Below are positions 1 to 9,200 of a stretch of DNA of 64,000 bases, in pieces. The notes under the pieces were generated by a model that saw nothing but the letters and a program-made list of their open reading frames with translations, did not search any database and had not been told where the DNA came from. The translations under genes and the position numbers were made by a program. Each line of letters opens with the position of its first letter. The first letter of the stretch is position 1. The stretch comes from G963662905 sp963676415 (GTDB lineage: Bacteria > Bacteroidota > Bacteroidia > Bacteroidales > WRLA01): positions 3,038,001 to 3,102,000 of the forward strand of contig OY781097.1 of assembly GCA_963676415.1 (NCBI GenBank). The letters are read 5' to 3'.

Positions 1-48
1 ATTTAGATTACAGCCATAAATCATATTGATCTGGTTTTTTCAATGTTT

Positions 49-522
49 TTATTCCAACATTTTTGCTGCAAATTCCTTAATTGTATCTTCCTTGATATCA
101 ACTTGATTTTCAGTAATACCGGCCACTTTTTTTACAGCTATTTTTTCCAGAAAATTCATTTTATCCATAATCAAGGCCCCTCCGGGTATCATTTGCGCTT
201 TTGCTTTCTTACGTAGTGCAGCAGGGTACGCCTGCTCAAATTGTTCTGTAAAGTTTTCTTTTAACATGCAACATAGAAAAAGTCCTGTTTCTTTTTCCAA
301 CAACACGCTCATATTTTGATCCAGGAATTTTTTTAAGCGCCCGTTGATCCCACCCATATAAATGGAACTTCCAATGATGATTCGTTCATACTTATTAAGT
401 TTTGGGATTTTGTCTTTTTTCAGGTTTATCATATCGGTTTCTTCACTTCCAAGTAAGTCTTTTAGTTTTTGACTTATTTTTTCTGTTGTGCCGTGCTTGC
501 TGGAAAAAATGATAAGGTTCAT
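49..522 (-). CDS. Flavodoxin-domain protein
   Basis: 157-residue single-domain protein that opens with a flavodoxin FMN phosphate-binding loop (IIFSSKHGTTEKI: beta strand, then S-x-x-x-G-T-T-x-x). A second FMN-contacting loop is suggested by IIIGSSIYMGGINGRLKKF, a pattern seen in menaquinone-dependent protoporphyrinogen oxidase (HemG) and related flavodoxins. There is no signal peptide, so it is predicted cytoplasmic and to carry FMN as an electron-transfer or oxidoreductase cofactor. It is divergent from the histidine kinase at 646 and nothing links the two functionally. HemG itself is a possible function, but motif evidence cannot separate HemG from other short flavodoxins. Only 48 bases of window lie downstream. 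Confidence 0.8.
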   Translation of the reverse strand: MNLIIFSSKHGTTEKISQKLKDLLGSEETDMINLKKDKIPKLNKYERIIIGSSIYMGGINGRLKKFLDQNMSVLLEKETGLFLCCMLKENFTEQFEQAYPAALRKKAKAQMIPGGALIMDKMNFLEKIAVKKVAGITENQVDIKEDTIKEFAAKMLE

Positions 523-645
523 TGTGGGCTTTTCTTAGTTTTATGCAAAAATATTCTGCTTTTTTGTATATTGCAACATATTTGCAACAGCAAAACGAAC
601 AGGATTGTTCTGCCATAGAAACAAAGACATAATAATCAGATTACG

Positions 646-3600
646 ATGCCGGAAGAAAATATAGAATATCTGAAAAAGAGGATCCAGCAACTTGAGCAGG
701 AACTATCGGAAGCGAAGAAGCATTCTCTTGCAGGCTATCAGCTTTTTCAATCCTTTGCCGGTCAGCTCCCTTTTGGGGTTCTTGTATTGGATGCAGATGG
801 GACAAAAGCCCGTGTTGTAAGCCAAAATGCTGAAGCCGAGCGCATTTTGGGCGTCAACCTTTTAAAAGATCATTCATATTTTGATCCCGGATCATGGGGG
901 ATGAAAATTTATTGCGAAAACGGGGTTTCCCGCTGTCCTGCCGAGGACTTGCCTTTTGAACGGGTTTTGGATGGAGAACCAATCATGAAGCAAAAACGCT
1001 TTTTTGTGCATGCAAATGGAAACAGGATACCCGTAGAATGTTCAATGTTTCCCTTATTAGAACCAACGGGCATGGCAAACTCTGTGGTTTTGGTTCTTTT
1101 TGATATCTCTGATGTGCATAATTTTTATGAGAAAATTACAGCCTGGCAGATGCAGGTTGATGAAATGTTTGCACAAATCCCAACCGTATTGTGGAGAGCT
1201 ACATACAGCAGTGACTTTACTTTCCGTGATTCCTATATCTCTGAATATGCAAATGAGCTCCTGGGATTGCCCAAAGGCACAATAGGTAACGACTGGGATA
1301 AATATATGTCTTACGTTTTGCCGGAATATTTGCCATATATGCAGGAAAAGATACAAAACGGACTCTTGAATATTGGTGAAAAAAAAGGGTTTGACTATAG
1401 ACTTAAACGAGCTGACGGACAGGAGATTTGGGTGCATTCATCAGGCAAGGGCCGAAAAACCGAAAATGGCTTTGTTATATACGGGCATACCATAGATATT
1501 ACACAACGAAAAACAGCAGAAAAGGAACAAAGGCAAAGTGAACAGAGGTTTCAAACGCTTTTTGACCATGCCCCGGTGATGATTGACTGCTTTGACGAGC
1601 ATGGAAATTGTTTGCTGTGGAATCATGAGTGTGAGAAAATACTGGGTTACAGCTTTGAAGAGGTAAGGAATACCAAGAATTTTTTTGAAATTATTTATCC
1701 TGATGCAGAGGCGAGATGTTTATTAAGAAAATCCTTCCAAAAAGCCGATGGAAAATTCAGGGAGTTCCGCCCTGTTGGTAGAGATGGCAATGAACGTATT
1801 CAGCTATGGGCAAATTTTAAAATGCCTGATAATACTATGATATCCGTTGGTGTTGATCTGACCGATCAAAAAGAAACGGAAGAACAATTAAGGCAGAGCC
1901 GTGAGAATTTTTATTCAATATTTAAAAATTCTACCGTTGGGCTTTATCAGTCCGAAGTGGATGGCACTATAAAATCTGCTAACCCGTCTTTGATTAAAAT
2001 GTTGGGCTATGCTAGTTTGGATGATTTGAAAACAAGAAATTTAGATAAGGAAGGTTATTTAGATAAAGGGAAACGGAAAGAGTTTTTTAAAACACTCCAT
2101 GAGAAGGGTGAACTGTCTGGCTTCCAGGCAGAATGGTTGCGCAAAGATGGCGGCATAGTCCATGTGCTTGAGAATGCTTCATTAATCCACGACAGAAAAG
2201 GAAAACCGCTTTATTTTATTGGCTCTGTAAGCGATGTTACAGAAATCCGAAATGCAGAAAAAGAACAGGATCGCTACCGCAAAATGCTGGAAGTGCGCAA
2301 CCGCCTATCCAATGCCTTTATTCTTGGCTCATCCGACCGGGTGCTGAGCGACGTACTGCAGGTTTTGCGTATTGAAACCAATAGCGAATACGGGTTTTTT
2401 GGTCATATCAACGATAATGGAGACCTTGTTAGTGAAAGTATGACCTGGGATATATGGGATGAATGTAAAATGGTAAATAAATCCATTACTTTTCCCCGAG
2501 ATACATGGGGTGGAATTTGGGGCAAAGCCTTAATTACCGGTGAGCCTGTATTAAAAAATGATGGGCTTTCTTTGCCCAAAGGACATGTGCAGCTTCAAAA
2601 TGCCTTGGCTGTTCCAATTAAATTCAAAGGGGAAATAATCGGGGAAATTGTCCTTGGAGATAAGCCGGGCAGTTTCAATGAGGATGATGTAACTTTTCTG
2701 CTGGAAAAATGCCAGTATATTGCACCTTTGCTGCAATCCTTGCTTTCTGATAAACGATATCAGCAGGAAATTATCAAAGCCAAAGATAAAGCCGAAGAAA
2801 GCGACCGCCTGAAATCGGCATTCCTGGCTACAATGAGCCATGAACTGCGCACGCCCCTAAACTCAATAATTGGTTTCTCAGAGCTTTTGCTGGGTGGGGA
2901 TTTTGAAATGGAAGAAGTTTTTGAGTATAGCCAACTTATTAACAATAGTGGCAAACACTTGCTCAACCTTATTGAAGATATTCTTGGTATAGCTTTAATT
3001 GAATCAGGTCAGGTAGAAATTAAAAAAGAAGTGTTTGACCTTAAAGGCTTATTGCTCGACGTTTTTGATTATGCACGCAGGGAAATGAGCCGGACCGCTA
3101 AGGATCATATCGGATTGTCCGGATTACATAAGTTGAAACTTGATAAAAAACTCGAAGTAGAAACAGATTTTAACCGATTGAAACAGGTGTTTTACTTCTT
3201 GATCAGTAATGCTGTGAAGTTTACTCATAAAGGAAAAATTGAAATTGGTTTCAAAGAAGAAAGTCATGGCGATATCCTTTTCTATGTGAAAGATACAGGA
3301 ATAGGAATCAGTGCAGACAAACAGCAGATTATTTTTGACCGTTTTCGCCAGGCCGATGATGGCTTTACACGTAAATATGGAGGTACCGGGCTGGGTCTTT
3401 ACATCACTTCAAAAATTATCCATATGCTGGGTGGTGCAATTCATGTTGAATCGACTGTTGGTAAGGGTTCTGTATTTTATTTCCGGATGCCGCATTTGAT
3501 TAAAGGTAGTAATGAGCTTGTTGAAAGTGAGATGATGAGCCTGCCAAAGCTCAAAAAAGCCCAGATATTAATTGTTGAAGATGAACAAAGTAACCGCTAT

Positions 3601-3918
3601 TTGCTCGAAAACTATCTGGAAAACAGTGGGGCCGGATTATTTTTTGCCAATGATGGGGCCCAGGCCGTAAAGCTATTGCAGAAAAATCCGCAAATTAATA
3701 TCGTGCTGATGGACTTAAAATTGCCCGATATTGATGGGTATGAAACAACCCGTAGATTAAAAAATATTAATAACTCATTGTATGTCATTGCACAAACAGC
3801 TTTTGCCCTGGATGAAGACAGAGAAAAAGCAATCGGTGCCGGCTGCAATGATTACCTTGCCAAACCGATAAAAAGAACTGTCTTGTATAAAGCAATTCTT
3901 CAGGCACCGATTTCTTGA
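646..3918 (+). CDS. Hybrid sensor histidine kinase (PAS x4, GAF, HisKA, HATPase, receiver)
   Basis: 1090-residue protein with no signal peptide or membrane segment, so probably a soluble cytoplasmic sensor. In order: a short N-terminal coiled coil (residues 5-30), four PAS-like units (about 30-160, 170-290, 300-415, 420-540; several PAC tails end in D-I-T/V-T), a GAF domain (about 550-700), a HisKA domain with MSHELRTPLNSIIGF (phospho-acceptor His732), an HATPase with N box (SNAVKFTHKG), G1 (DTGIGIS) and G2 (GTGLGLYI), and a C-terminal receiver with acidic pocket (VEDE) and phospho-Asp1023 in LMDLKLPD, then the conserved K of LAKPI. All catalytic residues are present. There is no output DNA-binding domain, so phosphate probably passes to a separate protein encoded elsewhere. 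The signal is unknown. ATG start. Confidence 0.93.
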   Translation: MPEENIEYLKKRIQQLEQELSEAKKHSLAGYQLFQSFAGQLPFGVLVLDADGTKARVVSQNAEAERILGVNLLKDHSYFDPGSWGMKIYCENGVSRCPAEDLPFERVLDGEPIMKQKRFFVHANGNRIPVECSMFPLLEPTGMANSVVLVLFDISDVHNFYEKITAWQMQVDEMFAQIPTVLWRATYSSDFTFRDSYISEYANELLGLPKGTIGNDWDKYMSYVLPEYLPYMQEKIQNGLLNIGEKKGFDYRLKRADGQEIWVHSSGKGRKTENGFVIYGHTIDITQRKTAEKEQRQSEQRFQTLFDHAPVMIDCFDEHGNCLLWNHECEKILGYSFEEVRNTKNFFEIIYPDAEARCLLRKSFQKADGKFREFRPVGRDGNERIQLWANFKMPDNTMISVGVDLTDQKETEEQLRQSRENFYSIFKNSTVGLYQSEVDGTIKSANPSLIKMLGYASLDDLKTRNLDKEGYLDKGKRKEFFKTLHEKGELSGFQAEWLRKDGGIVHVLENASLIHDRKGKPLYFIGSVSDVTEIRNAEKEQDRYRKMLEVRNRLSNAFILGSSDRVLSDVLQVLRIETNSEYGFFGHINDNGDLVSESMTWDIWDECKMVNKSITFPRDTWGGIWGKALITGEPVLKNDGLSLPKGHVQLQNALAVPIKFKGEIIGEIVLGDKPGSFNEDDVTFLLEKCQYIAPLLQSLLSDKRYQQEIIKAKDKAEESDRLKSAFLATMSHELRTPLNSIIGFSELLLGGDFEMEEVFEYSQLINNSGKHLLNLIEDILGIALIESGQVEIKKEVFDLKGLLLDVFDYARREMSRTAKDHIGLSGLHKLKLDKKLEVETDFNRLKQVFYFLISNAVKFTHKGKIEIGFKEESHGDILFYVKDTGIGISADKQQIIFDRFRQADDGFTRKYGGTGLGLYITSKIIHMLGGAIHVESTVGKGSVFYFRMPHLIKGSNELVESEMMSLPKLKKAQILIVEDEQSNRYLLENYLENSGAGLFFANDGAQAVKLLQKNPQINIVLMDLKLPDIDGYETTRRLKNINNSLYVIAQTAFALDEDREKAIGAGCNDYLAKPIKRTVLYKAILQAPIS

Positions 3919-3960
3919 AAAATGCATTCCTGCTGAAGAAGTGTACGTATCCTCTTTTTG

Positions 3961-3968
3961 TATATTTG
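3961..3968 (+). promoter_or_regulatory. Candidate -7 box upstream of the alpha-galactosidase
   Basis: TATATTTG matches the Bacteroidota -7 consensus TAnnTTTG and lies 27 bases before the ATG at 3996, a sensible leader length. No TTTG was found at the expected -33 distance, so this is a half-match only. Confidence 0.4.
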
Positions 3969-3995
3969 CCCAAATAGAATTTTAGTTTTTCAGAT

Positions 3996-5870
3996 ATGAA
4001 TTACAGAGCTGTTTTTCCTGCCGTGCTTTCGATTGTCTTAATGGTCAGCACTTCCTGTTTTCAGGAGTCCTCATTCCCAATTGTTGATGATAATCTTGTG
4101 ACTAAGGTCATTGAGTTTGATCCCGAGTCCATTAAAGAAGATTTTGATTCTACCTCTTCTTTTCAGATACAGAAATCAACCCAAATAATTTCTGAAGGAC
4201 TCTATGAGCTTCAATTGAAATTTAGTTCAAAACAGGCTGCCGTTTTGCCAAAAACGGTTCTACGCTGGGATATTCCCTGTGTTGATATTGATGCATACTG
4301 GACAAGTAATATTACAGTAGATCGGGTAACTTTATGGTCTTCAGTCGATTCGCGCGCATCCAGCCAGGCGCCTGTAATTTGCCTTAAGGATGCCTCCGGT
4401 CAAAATCGTTTCTCTATGGCGGTTTCCGATGCACTCAATTATGTAAAAAGCGGATTTTACCTTAAAGAAGAAGATGCACGCATCTATTTTTATGTGGTGC
4501 TTTTTGATGAACCACAGCCCAAAACGGAAGCTTTTCAACTTAAAATTCGATTTGATGTCCGCACGCATCCATACGCAGATGCTTTAAAGGATATTTCAGA
4601 CTGGTATGCGCAAATACCAGATTATGAGCCAGCCGAAGTGCCTGATGTAGCCCGCAAACCAGTTTATTCTACCTGGTATAATTTCCATCAGAATCTTTTT
4701 GAAAAGGAAATCCTTAAAGAATTGCGCATTGGAAAAGAGATTGGCCTGGAAACCATTATTATAGATGATGGCTGGCAAACTATGGATAATAAAAGAGGAT
4801 ATGCCTGGACAGGAGACTGGAACCCCGACCGGATTCCTCAAATGGGCGCTTTTGTGGATAGTGTGCATCATATAGGGATGAAATGTATGCTCTGGTATTC
4901 CTTGCCATTTGTTGGCAAAAAGGCGCAGAGTTATCCTGAATTCAAAGGGAAATACCTTGCTTACTGGGAAAGTCAGGGTGCCTATGTACTTGATCCACGC
5001 TATCCAGAAGTGCGTGAACATATTATAAATACATACGAAAAAGCTATAAAAGAATGGAATCTTGATGGTTTTAAACTTGATTTTATGGGATGGTTCAAAG
5101 CGCAAAAGGATACCGAACTGACTATCGCAAATGGGCGCGATTTTGCTTCCGTGAATGATGCAACCGATCGGTTGATGACGGATATAATGAAACGGCTAAA
5201 GGCGATAAAACCTGACGTGATGATTGAATTTCGCCAGCCTTATATTGGTCCGGTGATGCGCAAATATGGTAATATGTTCCGTGCCGCCGATTGTCCCAAC
5301 ATGGCCATAGTAAACCGGAACCGCACACTAAGCCTGCGCCTGCTTTCCGGAAATACAGCTGTGCATTCCGATATGTTTATGTGGAACCGTGCCGAAGATG
5401 CTGAAGATGCTGCATTGCAGATCCTTAATGTACTTTTCAGTGTGCCCCAGTTATCTGTGAAACTCGACAGCATCCCTCAACGCCAAATGGAAATGACCCG
5501 CTTCTGGATGAACTATTGGAACGAAAACCGCAGAATTCTATTGGGTGGCAAACTGAACCCAATGAAGCCCGAAGCGCTTTTCCCGCTGGTTACAGCATCC
5601 ACCGATGAAAAAACCATTGCCGCCTATTATAACGATATGGTGTTGCCTCTGGAAAAACAGGAATATAAACAAATAGATATCGTAAATGCAAAAGCCGAAA
5701 GCAATTGTGTTTTTCGGATTGATAAATTTAAAGGAGATGTGAAACTTGAAGTCTTTGATTGCTGTGGTAATTTGGTTTACAGTGGGTTAATGGAGCTCTC
5801 ACCTGGGTTGCACTCAGTTGAAATACCACCTTCCGGACTGGCACAGTTGAAAACTTATTTCAATGAGTGA
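3996..5870 (+). CDS. GH36-like alpha-galactosidase, lipoprotein
   Basis: 624 residues. A hydrophobic leader ending in VSTSC (lipobox, Cys21) predicts a lipidated, surface or periplasmic enzyme. An N-terminal beta-rich domain (about 30-220) precedes a TIM barrel with GH36/melibiase hallmarks: STWYNFHQN in place of the usual W-C-S-W-Y, ETIIIDDGWQ, and DGFKLDF, whose Asp362 is the expected nucleophile. The acid/base is probably Asp432 in FRAADCP. A small C-terminal beta domain closes the protein. The predicted reaction is hydrolysis of terminal alpha-galactosides, but the substrate cannot be fixed from sequence. It is not embedded in a SusCD polysaccharide locus here. Its last 8 bases overlap the start of a 33-codon micropeptide gene (5863). 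Confidence 0.85.
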   Translation: MNYRAVFPAVLSIVLMVSTSCFQESSFPIVDDNLVTKVIEFDPESIKEDFDSTSSFQIQKSTQIISEGLYELQLKFSSKQAAVLPKTVLRWDIPCVDIDAYWTSNITVDRVTLWSSVDSRASSQAPVICLKDASGQNRFSMAVSDALNYVKSGFYLKEEDARIYFYVVLFDEPQPKTEAFQLKIRFDVRTHPYADALKDISDWYAQIPDYEPAEVPDVARKPVYSTWYNFHQNLFEKEILKELRIGKEIGLETIIIDDGWQTMDNKRGYAWTGDWNPDRIPQMGAFVDSVHHIGMKCMLWYSLPFVGKKAQSYPEFKGKYLAYWESQGAYVLDPRYPEVREHIINTYEKAIKEWNLDGFKLDFMGWFKAQKDTELTIANGRDFASVNDATDRLMTDIMKRLKAIKPDVMIEFRQPYIGPVMRKYGNMFRAADCPNMAIVNRNRTLSLRLLSGNTAVHSDMFMWNRAEDAEDAALQILNVLFSVPQLSVKLDSIPQRQMEMTRFWMNYWNENRRILLGGKLNPMKPEALFPLVTASTDEKTIAAYYNDMVLPLEKQEYKQIDIVNAKAESNCVFRIDKFKGDVKLEVFDCCGNLVYSGLMELSPGLHSVEIPPSGLAQLKTYFNE

Positions 5871-5964
5871 TAAAGCTTTTGTATATTTGGTTGCAGGAAT
5901 TGTCGCACTGCATTTTTTAGTAGCCATTGTATATTTAATATGGAAAATACGAAGAGGAAAATAA
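5863..5964 (+). CDS. 33-residue single-pass membrane micropeptide
   Basis: Short ORF with ATG at 5863 inside the last codons of the alpha-galactosidase gene (its TGA is 5868-5870) and TAA at 5962-5964, past the start of the next gene (5940). The product begins MSDKAFVYLVAGIVALHF and ends YLIWKIRRGK: about 20 consecutive hydrophobic residues, then a basic tail, the normal pattern of an N-out/C-in single-pass peptide. The ATGAGTGA-type overlap suggests translational coupling to the upstream gene. One caution is that bases 5882-5889 (TATATTTG) also match the -7 promoter consensus, so the stretch could instead be, or also be, a promoter for the gene at 5940. I do not recognise a named family. The composition and overlap are my only evidence that it is expressed. 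Confidence 0.6.
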   Translation: MSDKAFVYLVAGIVALHFLVAIVYLIWKIRRGK

Positions 5965-6470
5965 CTGTATTGATTATAATTTTATTATTTGTTTCAAACC
6001 TGTGGGCACAGCAAAGTGTTACAGGGGTTAGTGAGGCACGGCAGGTTGAAACCTTTGTAAGCCAGTTGAAAAATGAAAGCTACAAGTCGATTTTTTTGCC
6101 TGATTTTAAGCCGGCACACATTCCTTTCTTGCTCGAATATGCTGATAATGATGAACGTATTTATAATTTTCCGGTAAACCCGCTCTCAAGCTTTAAGCAA
6201 CCCGATTGCCAATTGGGTATTTATATTTTGTGGGTTATCGAAAGCATTCGGTTAAGGCAATTTGAAATGCGTCCCGGTAAAATTGAATGGTATCCCTCAC
6301 AAAATCCTATGATACAGCGTTATATCCGTCCTGAATTCTGGAAAGCCAATACCAGGGGAATACAAATTACAGCGGTTCAGTCTTACAGAAGCTGGTGGGG
6401 TTCGGAAATGTCCAATAAGGAAAAATTTCCTGTTAATCCTCTCGAAGGTTCTGGACTAAGCTGGCGATAG
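5940..6470 (+). CDS. Secreted protein of unknown function
   Basis: 176 residues. A cleavable signal peptide is clear (basic N-terminus, hydrophobic run, then LWAQQS), so the mature protein is periplasmic or exported. The remainder is mixed alpha/beta with no catalytic motif I know. The short string FPVNPL occurs twice, near residue 77 and again near the C-terminus, which may mark a small duplicated turn. It resembles short periplasmic proteins annotated only as DUFs in Bacteroidales; I cannot name the DUF with certainty. The start ATG overlaps the end of the micropeptide ORF by 25 bases, placing it in the alpha-galactosidase transcript unless the internal -7 match at 5882 is used. Confidence 0.65.
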   Translation: MENTKRKITVLIIILLFVSNLWAQQSVTGVSEARQVETFVSQLKNESYKSIFLPDFKPAHIPFLLEYADNDERIYNFPVNPLSSFKQPDCQLGIYILWVIESIRLRQFEMRPGKIEWYPSQNPMIQRYIRPEFWKANTRGIQITAVQSYRSWWGSEMSNKEKFPVNPLEGSGLSWR

Positions 6471-6723
6471 CCTGCATCCTTCCTCCTGTTTCTTCAAAGA
6501 AATCCCTGAGATTTGGGTTTAATGGTGTGCTTAAGTGTCAGCACTTCAATTGGGTTGATCGAGCGAATCATTGTTGATCGCTAATTGATTTTTTTTTAGC
6601 CTCTAAGCCTGATACATAACAACCTGATGTGTGTAAATATCAACAAATATGAAGCCAGTGCATTACTTAAAATATTGGTTGACAGACCTTTTTAAGGTGA
6701 ATAAAATTTGACGGAAAAATATC
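6471..6723. other. Non-coding gap upstream of the GTPase gene
   Basis: The gap between the secreted orphan and the GTPase gene carries no ORF of interest. A small perfect hairpin AAGTG-TCAG-CACTT sits near 6530 and a T-rich run follows near 6588-6598, but the two are not adjacent, so I do not call a terminator. The only strong signal is the promoter at 6724-6753. Confidence 0.4.
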
Positions 6724-6753
6724 TTGCCAGATAAGGCTAATCTTATAACTTTG
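6724..6753 (+). promoter_or_regulatory. Promoter of the COG2403 GTPase gene
   Basis: TTG at 6724-6726, a 19-base spacer, then TAACTTTG at 6746-6753. This is a full match to the Bacteroidota -33/-7 arrangement. The predicted transcript starts near 6760, giving a leader of about 75 bases before the ATG at 6835. Confidence 0.75.
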
Positions 6754-6834
6754 CATCAACTAAACATTAATATTTAACGCAGTTTATAAACCAACGATTT
6801 TAACATAATAACCAACATTAAAAAAGGAACTCGA

Positions 6835-8175
6835 ATGAAAAAAAAGAATGTAATTATCATCGGTGCTGCCGGTAGGGATTTTCACAACTTTAATACCTAT
6901 TACAGAGGTAATGAACAGTACAATGTAGTGGCATTTACAGCTGCACAAATTCCGGATATCGACGGAAGGAAATATCCTGCTGAACTGGCCGGAGAGCTTT
7001 ATCCGGAAGGCATCCCGATTTATGCTGAAGCAGAACTGCCAAAACTTATCAAAGACCTTAATGTTGACGATTGCGTATTTTCATATAGCGATGTAACCTA
7101 TAATAAGGTAATGGCAATGAGTGCCATTGTTAATGCATCCGGAGCCAATTTTGTGCTTCTGGGACCTGCTGATACAATGGTGAAAAGCACAAAACCACTG
7201 ATCGCTGTTGGAGCGGTACGTACCGGTTGTGGTAAAAGCCAGACTTCACGTCGCGTAATTGAGCTCTTGATGGCCAAAGGCTTAAAAGTAGTTGCTATAC
7301 GTCACCCGATGCCTTATGGCGACCTCGTAGCACAAAAAGTTCAGCGTTTTGCTACCGTTGAAGACCTTGCCAAGCACAAATGTACTATTGAGGAAATGGA
7401 AGAATATGAACCACATGTAGTTCGCGGAAACGTGATTTATGCAGGTGTTGATTATGAAGCAATCCTACGTGCCGCAGAGCAGGATCCTGATGGATGTGAT
7501 GTTGTAATCTGGGATGGAGGAAATAACGACTTCCCATTCTATAAGCCCGACCTGAATATTACTGTGGTTGACCCACATCGTCCCGGACACGAACTGCAAT
7601 ACTATCCCGGTGAAGTAACACTGCGCATGGCTGATGTGGCTGTTATGAACAAAATGGACTCTGCCGCTCCTGAGCATATCCAGATTGTACGCGAAAGCAT
7701 TGCCAAAGTAGCTCCTCAGGCACTAGTTGTTGATGCAGCTTCTCCAATTAAAGTTGACGATCCTTCGCTCATCAAAGGAAAACGTGTGCTGGTTGTGGAA
7801 GATGGCCCAACGCTGACACATGGTGAAATGAAGATCGGTGCAGGCGTTGTTGCTGCTCAAAAGTTTGGCGCAGCAGAACTGGTTGACCCACGTCCTTATA
7901 CAGTAGGCAAATTGTCCGAAACTTTCCGCATTTATCCTAACATCGGTATTTTGCTGCCGGCAATGGGATACAGCGAACAACAATTAAAAGACCTTGAGAC
8001 TACTATAAACAATACAGATTGTGATGCCGTGGTAATTGGTACTCCGATTGACTTGAACCGCCTTGTTAAGATCAACAAGCCAAATACTCGTGTGTACTAT
8101 GACTTGCAGGAAATCGGTAATCCCAACCTCGGAGAAATCATCGACGATTTTGTTAAAAATCACAATTTAGCTTAA
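6835..8175 (+). CDS. Cyclic 2,3-diphosphoglycerate synthetase-like GTPase (COG2403)
   Basis: 446 residues, soluble. The N-terminus (KNVIIIGAAGRDFHNFNTYY) and a nucleotide-binding loop at about residues 126-136 (GAVRTGCGKSQTSR) are the signature of the COG2403 family, which includes archaeal cyclic 2,3-diphosphoglycerate synthetase. A later DVVIWDGGNNDFPF fits a metal or switch region. In mesophilic bacteria the family has no established role, so the cDPG-synthetase name should be read as homology only. It has its own full promoter and a terminator just downstream, so it is an independent transcript although it sits 85 bases before pyrB in the same direction. That adjacency hints at a link to carbamoyl-phosphate or pyrimidine metabolism, which is inference. 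Confidence 0.82.
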   Translation: MKKKNVIIIGAAGRDFHNFNTYYRGNEQYNVVAFTAAQIPDIDGRKYPAELAGELYPEGIPIYAEAELPKLIKDLNVDDCVFSYSDVTYNKVMAMSAIVNASGANFVLLGPADTMVKSTKPLIAVGAVRTGCGKSQTSRRVIELLMAKGLKVVAIRHPMPYGDLVAQKVQRFATVEDLAKHKCTIEEMEEYEPHVVRGNVIYAGVDYEAILRAAEQDPDGCDVVIWDGGNNDFPFYKPDLNITVVDPHRPGHELQYYPGEVTLRMADVAVMNKMDSAAPEHIQIVRESIAKVAPQALVVDAASPIKVDDPSLIKGKRVLVVEDGPTLTHGEMKIGAGVVAAQKFGAAELVDPRPYTVGKLSETFRIYPNIGILLPAMGYSEQQLKDLETTINNTDCDAVVIGTPIDLNRLVKINKPNTRVYYDLQEIGNPNLGEIIDDFVKNHNLA

Positions 8176-8181
8176 TTATTT

Positions 8182-8212
8182 AAAAGGCGACTTTATTAGT
8201 CGCCTTTTTTTT
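8182..8212 (+). terminator. Rho-independent terminator after the GTPase gene
   Basis: AGGCGACT (8185-8192), a 5-base loop and AGTCGCCT (8198-8205) form a perfect 8-bp stem followed by an uninterrupted T run. It separates the GTPase transcript from pyrB. Confidence 0.9.
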
Positions 8213-8260
8213 GGTGTGGCCTTAATACAAATTACCTAATTAATAACGAATAGATTTTCA

Positions 8261-9172
8261 ATGAAAAACCGAAGCTTAGTTTCAATTAATGATTTCACCA
8301 AAGAAGAATACCTGCGTATTCTGGATTTGGCAGAAGGTTTCGAAAAGCAGCCAAAACAGCGCATCCTGGAAGATTATGTAGTTGCGACGCTCTTCTTTGA
8401 GCCTTCAACACGAACGCGACTTAGTTTTGAGAGTGCAGCTTCACAACTGGGGGCAAAAATTGTTGGCTTTACCGACGCTGCCAGTTCCAGTGTTAAAAAA
8501 GGTGAATCCCTGAAGGATACAATCCTTACTGTAAGCAATTATTCTGATATAATCGTTATGAGGCATCCGCTCGAAGGCAGTGCACGTTTTGCCAGCGAAG
8601 TTGCCGGTGTGCCTATTATCAATGCCGGCGATGGCGCAAACCAGCACCCTACACAGTGTTTGCTCGACCTTTATTCTATTCGCAAAACGCAGGGTACACT
8701 GGACAACCTGCATGTTGCGTTTATCGGTGATTTGAAATACGGCCGCACCGTACATTCCAATGTAATTGCTCTTACGCAATTCGAAAACATTACATTCCAC
8801 CTTGTTTCTCCCCTTGAATTAAAATTGCCCAGTGCAGTTAAACGCTTTATCAAGGAGAAAAATATGACCTATCACCAATATACTGATATCAGCGAAGTGA
8901 TTCCAAAGGTTGATGTGCTTTATATGACCCGCATCCAGCGCGAACGATTCTCCGATCCCATGGAATACGAAAGGGTGAAAAACTCATATATACTTAAAAA
9001 TGACATGCTTGCACATGCTAAAGACAATATGCGCATACTTCATCCACTGCCACGTGTTAACGAAATCGACGAAGATGTGGACAACAACGAAAAAGCCTAT
9101 TATTTCCAACAGGCTTTGAATGGGGTTTTTGTTCGTCAGGCTTTGCTCGCTTCTATTCTGGGTTTAAAATAA
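8261..9172 (+). CDS. pyrB: Aspartate carbamoyltransferase catalytic chain
   Basis: 303 residues, the usual PyrB length. It catalyses carbamoyl phosphate plus aspartate to N-carbamoyl-aspartate, the committed step of pyrimidine synthesis. FFEPSTRTRLSFE (S49-TRTR, carbamoyl-phosphate loop), GDGANQHPTQCLLDLYSI and the C-terminal HPLPRVNEID are all intact. The next gene encodes the regulatory chain PyrI, 28 bases downstream, so the enzyme should be the E. coli-like hetero-dodecamer with allosteric control. No strong promoter was found between the upstream terminator (8212) and the ATG; the leader is short and AT-rich. No attenuator hairpin was seen. Confidence 0.98.
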   Translation: MKNRSLVSINDFTKEEYLRILDLAEGFEKQPKQRILEDYVVATLFFEPSTRTRLSFESAASQLGAKIVGFTDAASSSVKKGESLKDTILTVSNYSDIIVMRHPLEGSARFASEVAGVPIINAGDGANQHPTQCLLDLYSIRKTQGTLDNLHVAFIGDLKYGRTVHSNVIALTQFENITFHLVSPLELKLPSAVKRFIKEKNMTYHQYTDISEVIPKVDVLYMTRIQRERFSDPMEYERVKNSYILKNDMLAHAKDNMRILHPLPRVNEIDEDVDNNEKAYYFQQALNGVFVRQALLASILGLK

Positions 9173-9200
9173 TTGTGGAATCTAAAAAAGAAAATTCATT

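Noticed and set aside
4596..5105. 169-codon minus-strand ORF opposite the alpha-galactosidase
   Set aside because: Antisense to a clearly coding frame with catalytic motifs; no independent support.
5882..5889. TATATTTG as a promoter for the gene at 5940
   Set aside because: Lies inside the micropeptide frame with no -33 box; kept only as an alternative reading in the micropeptide entry.
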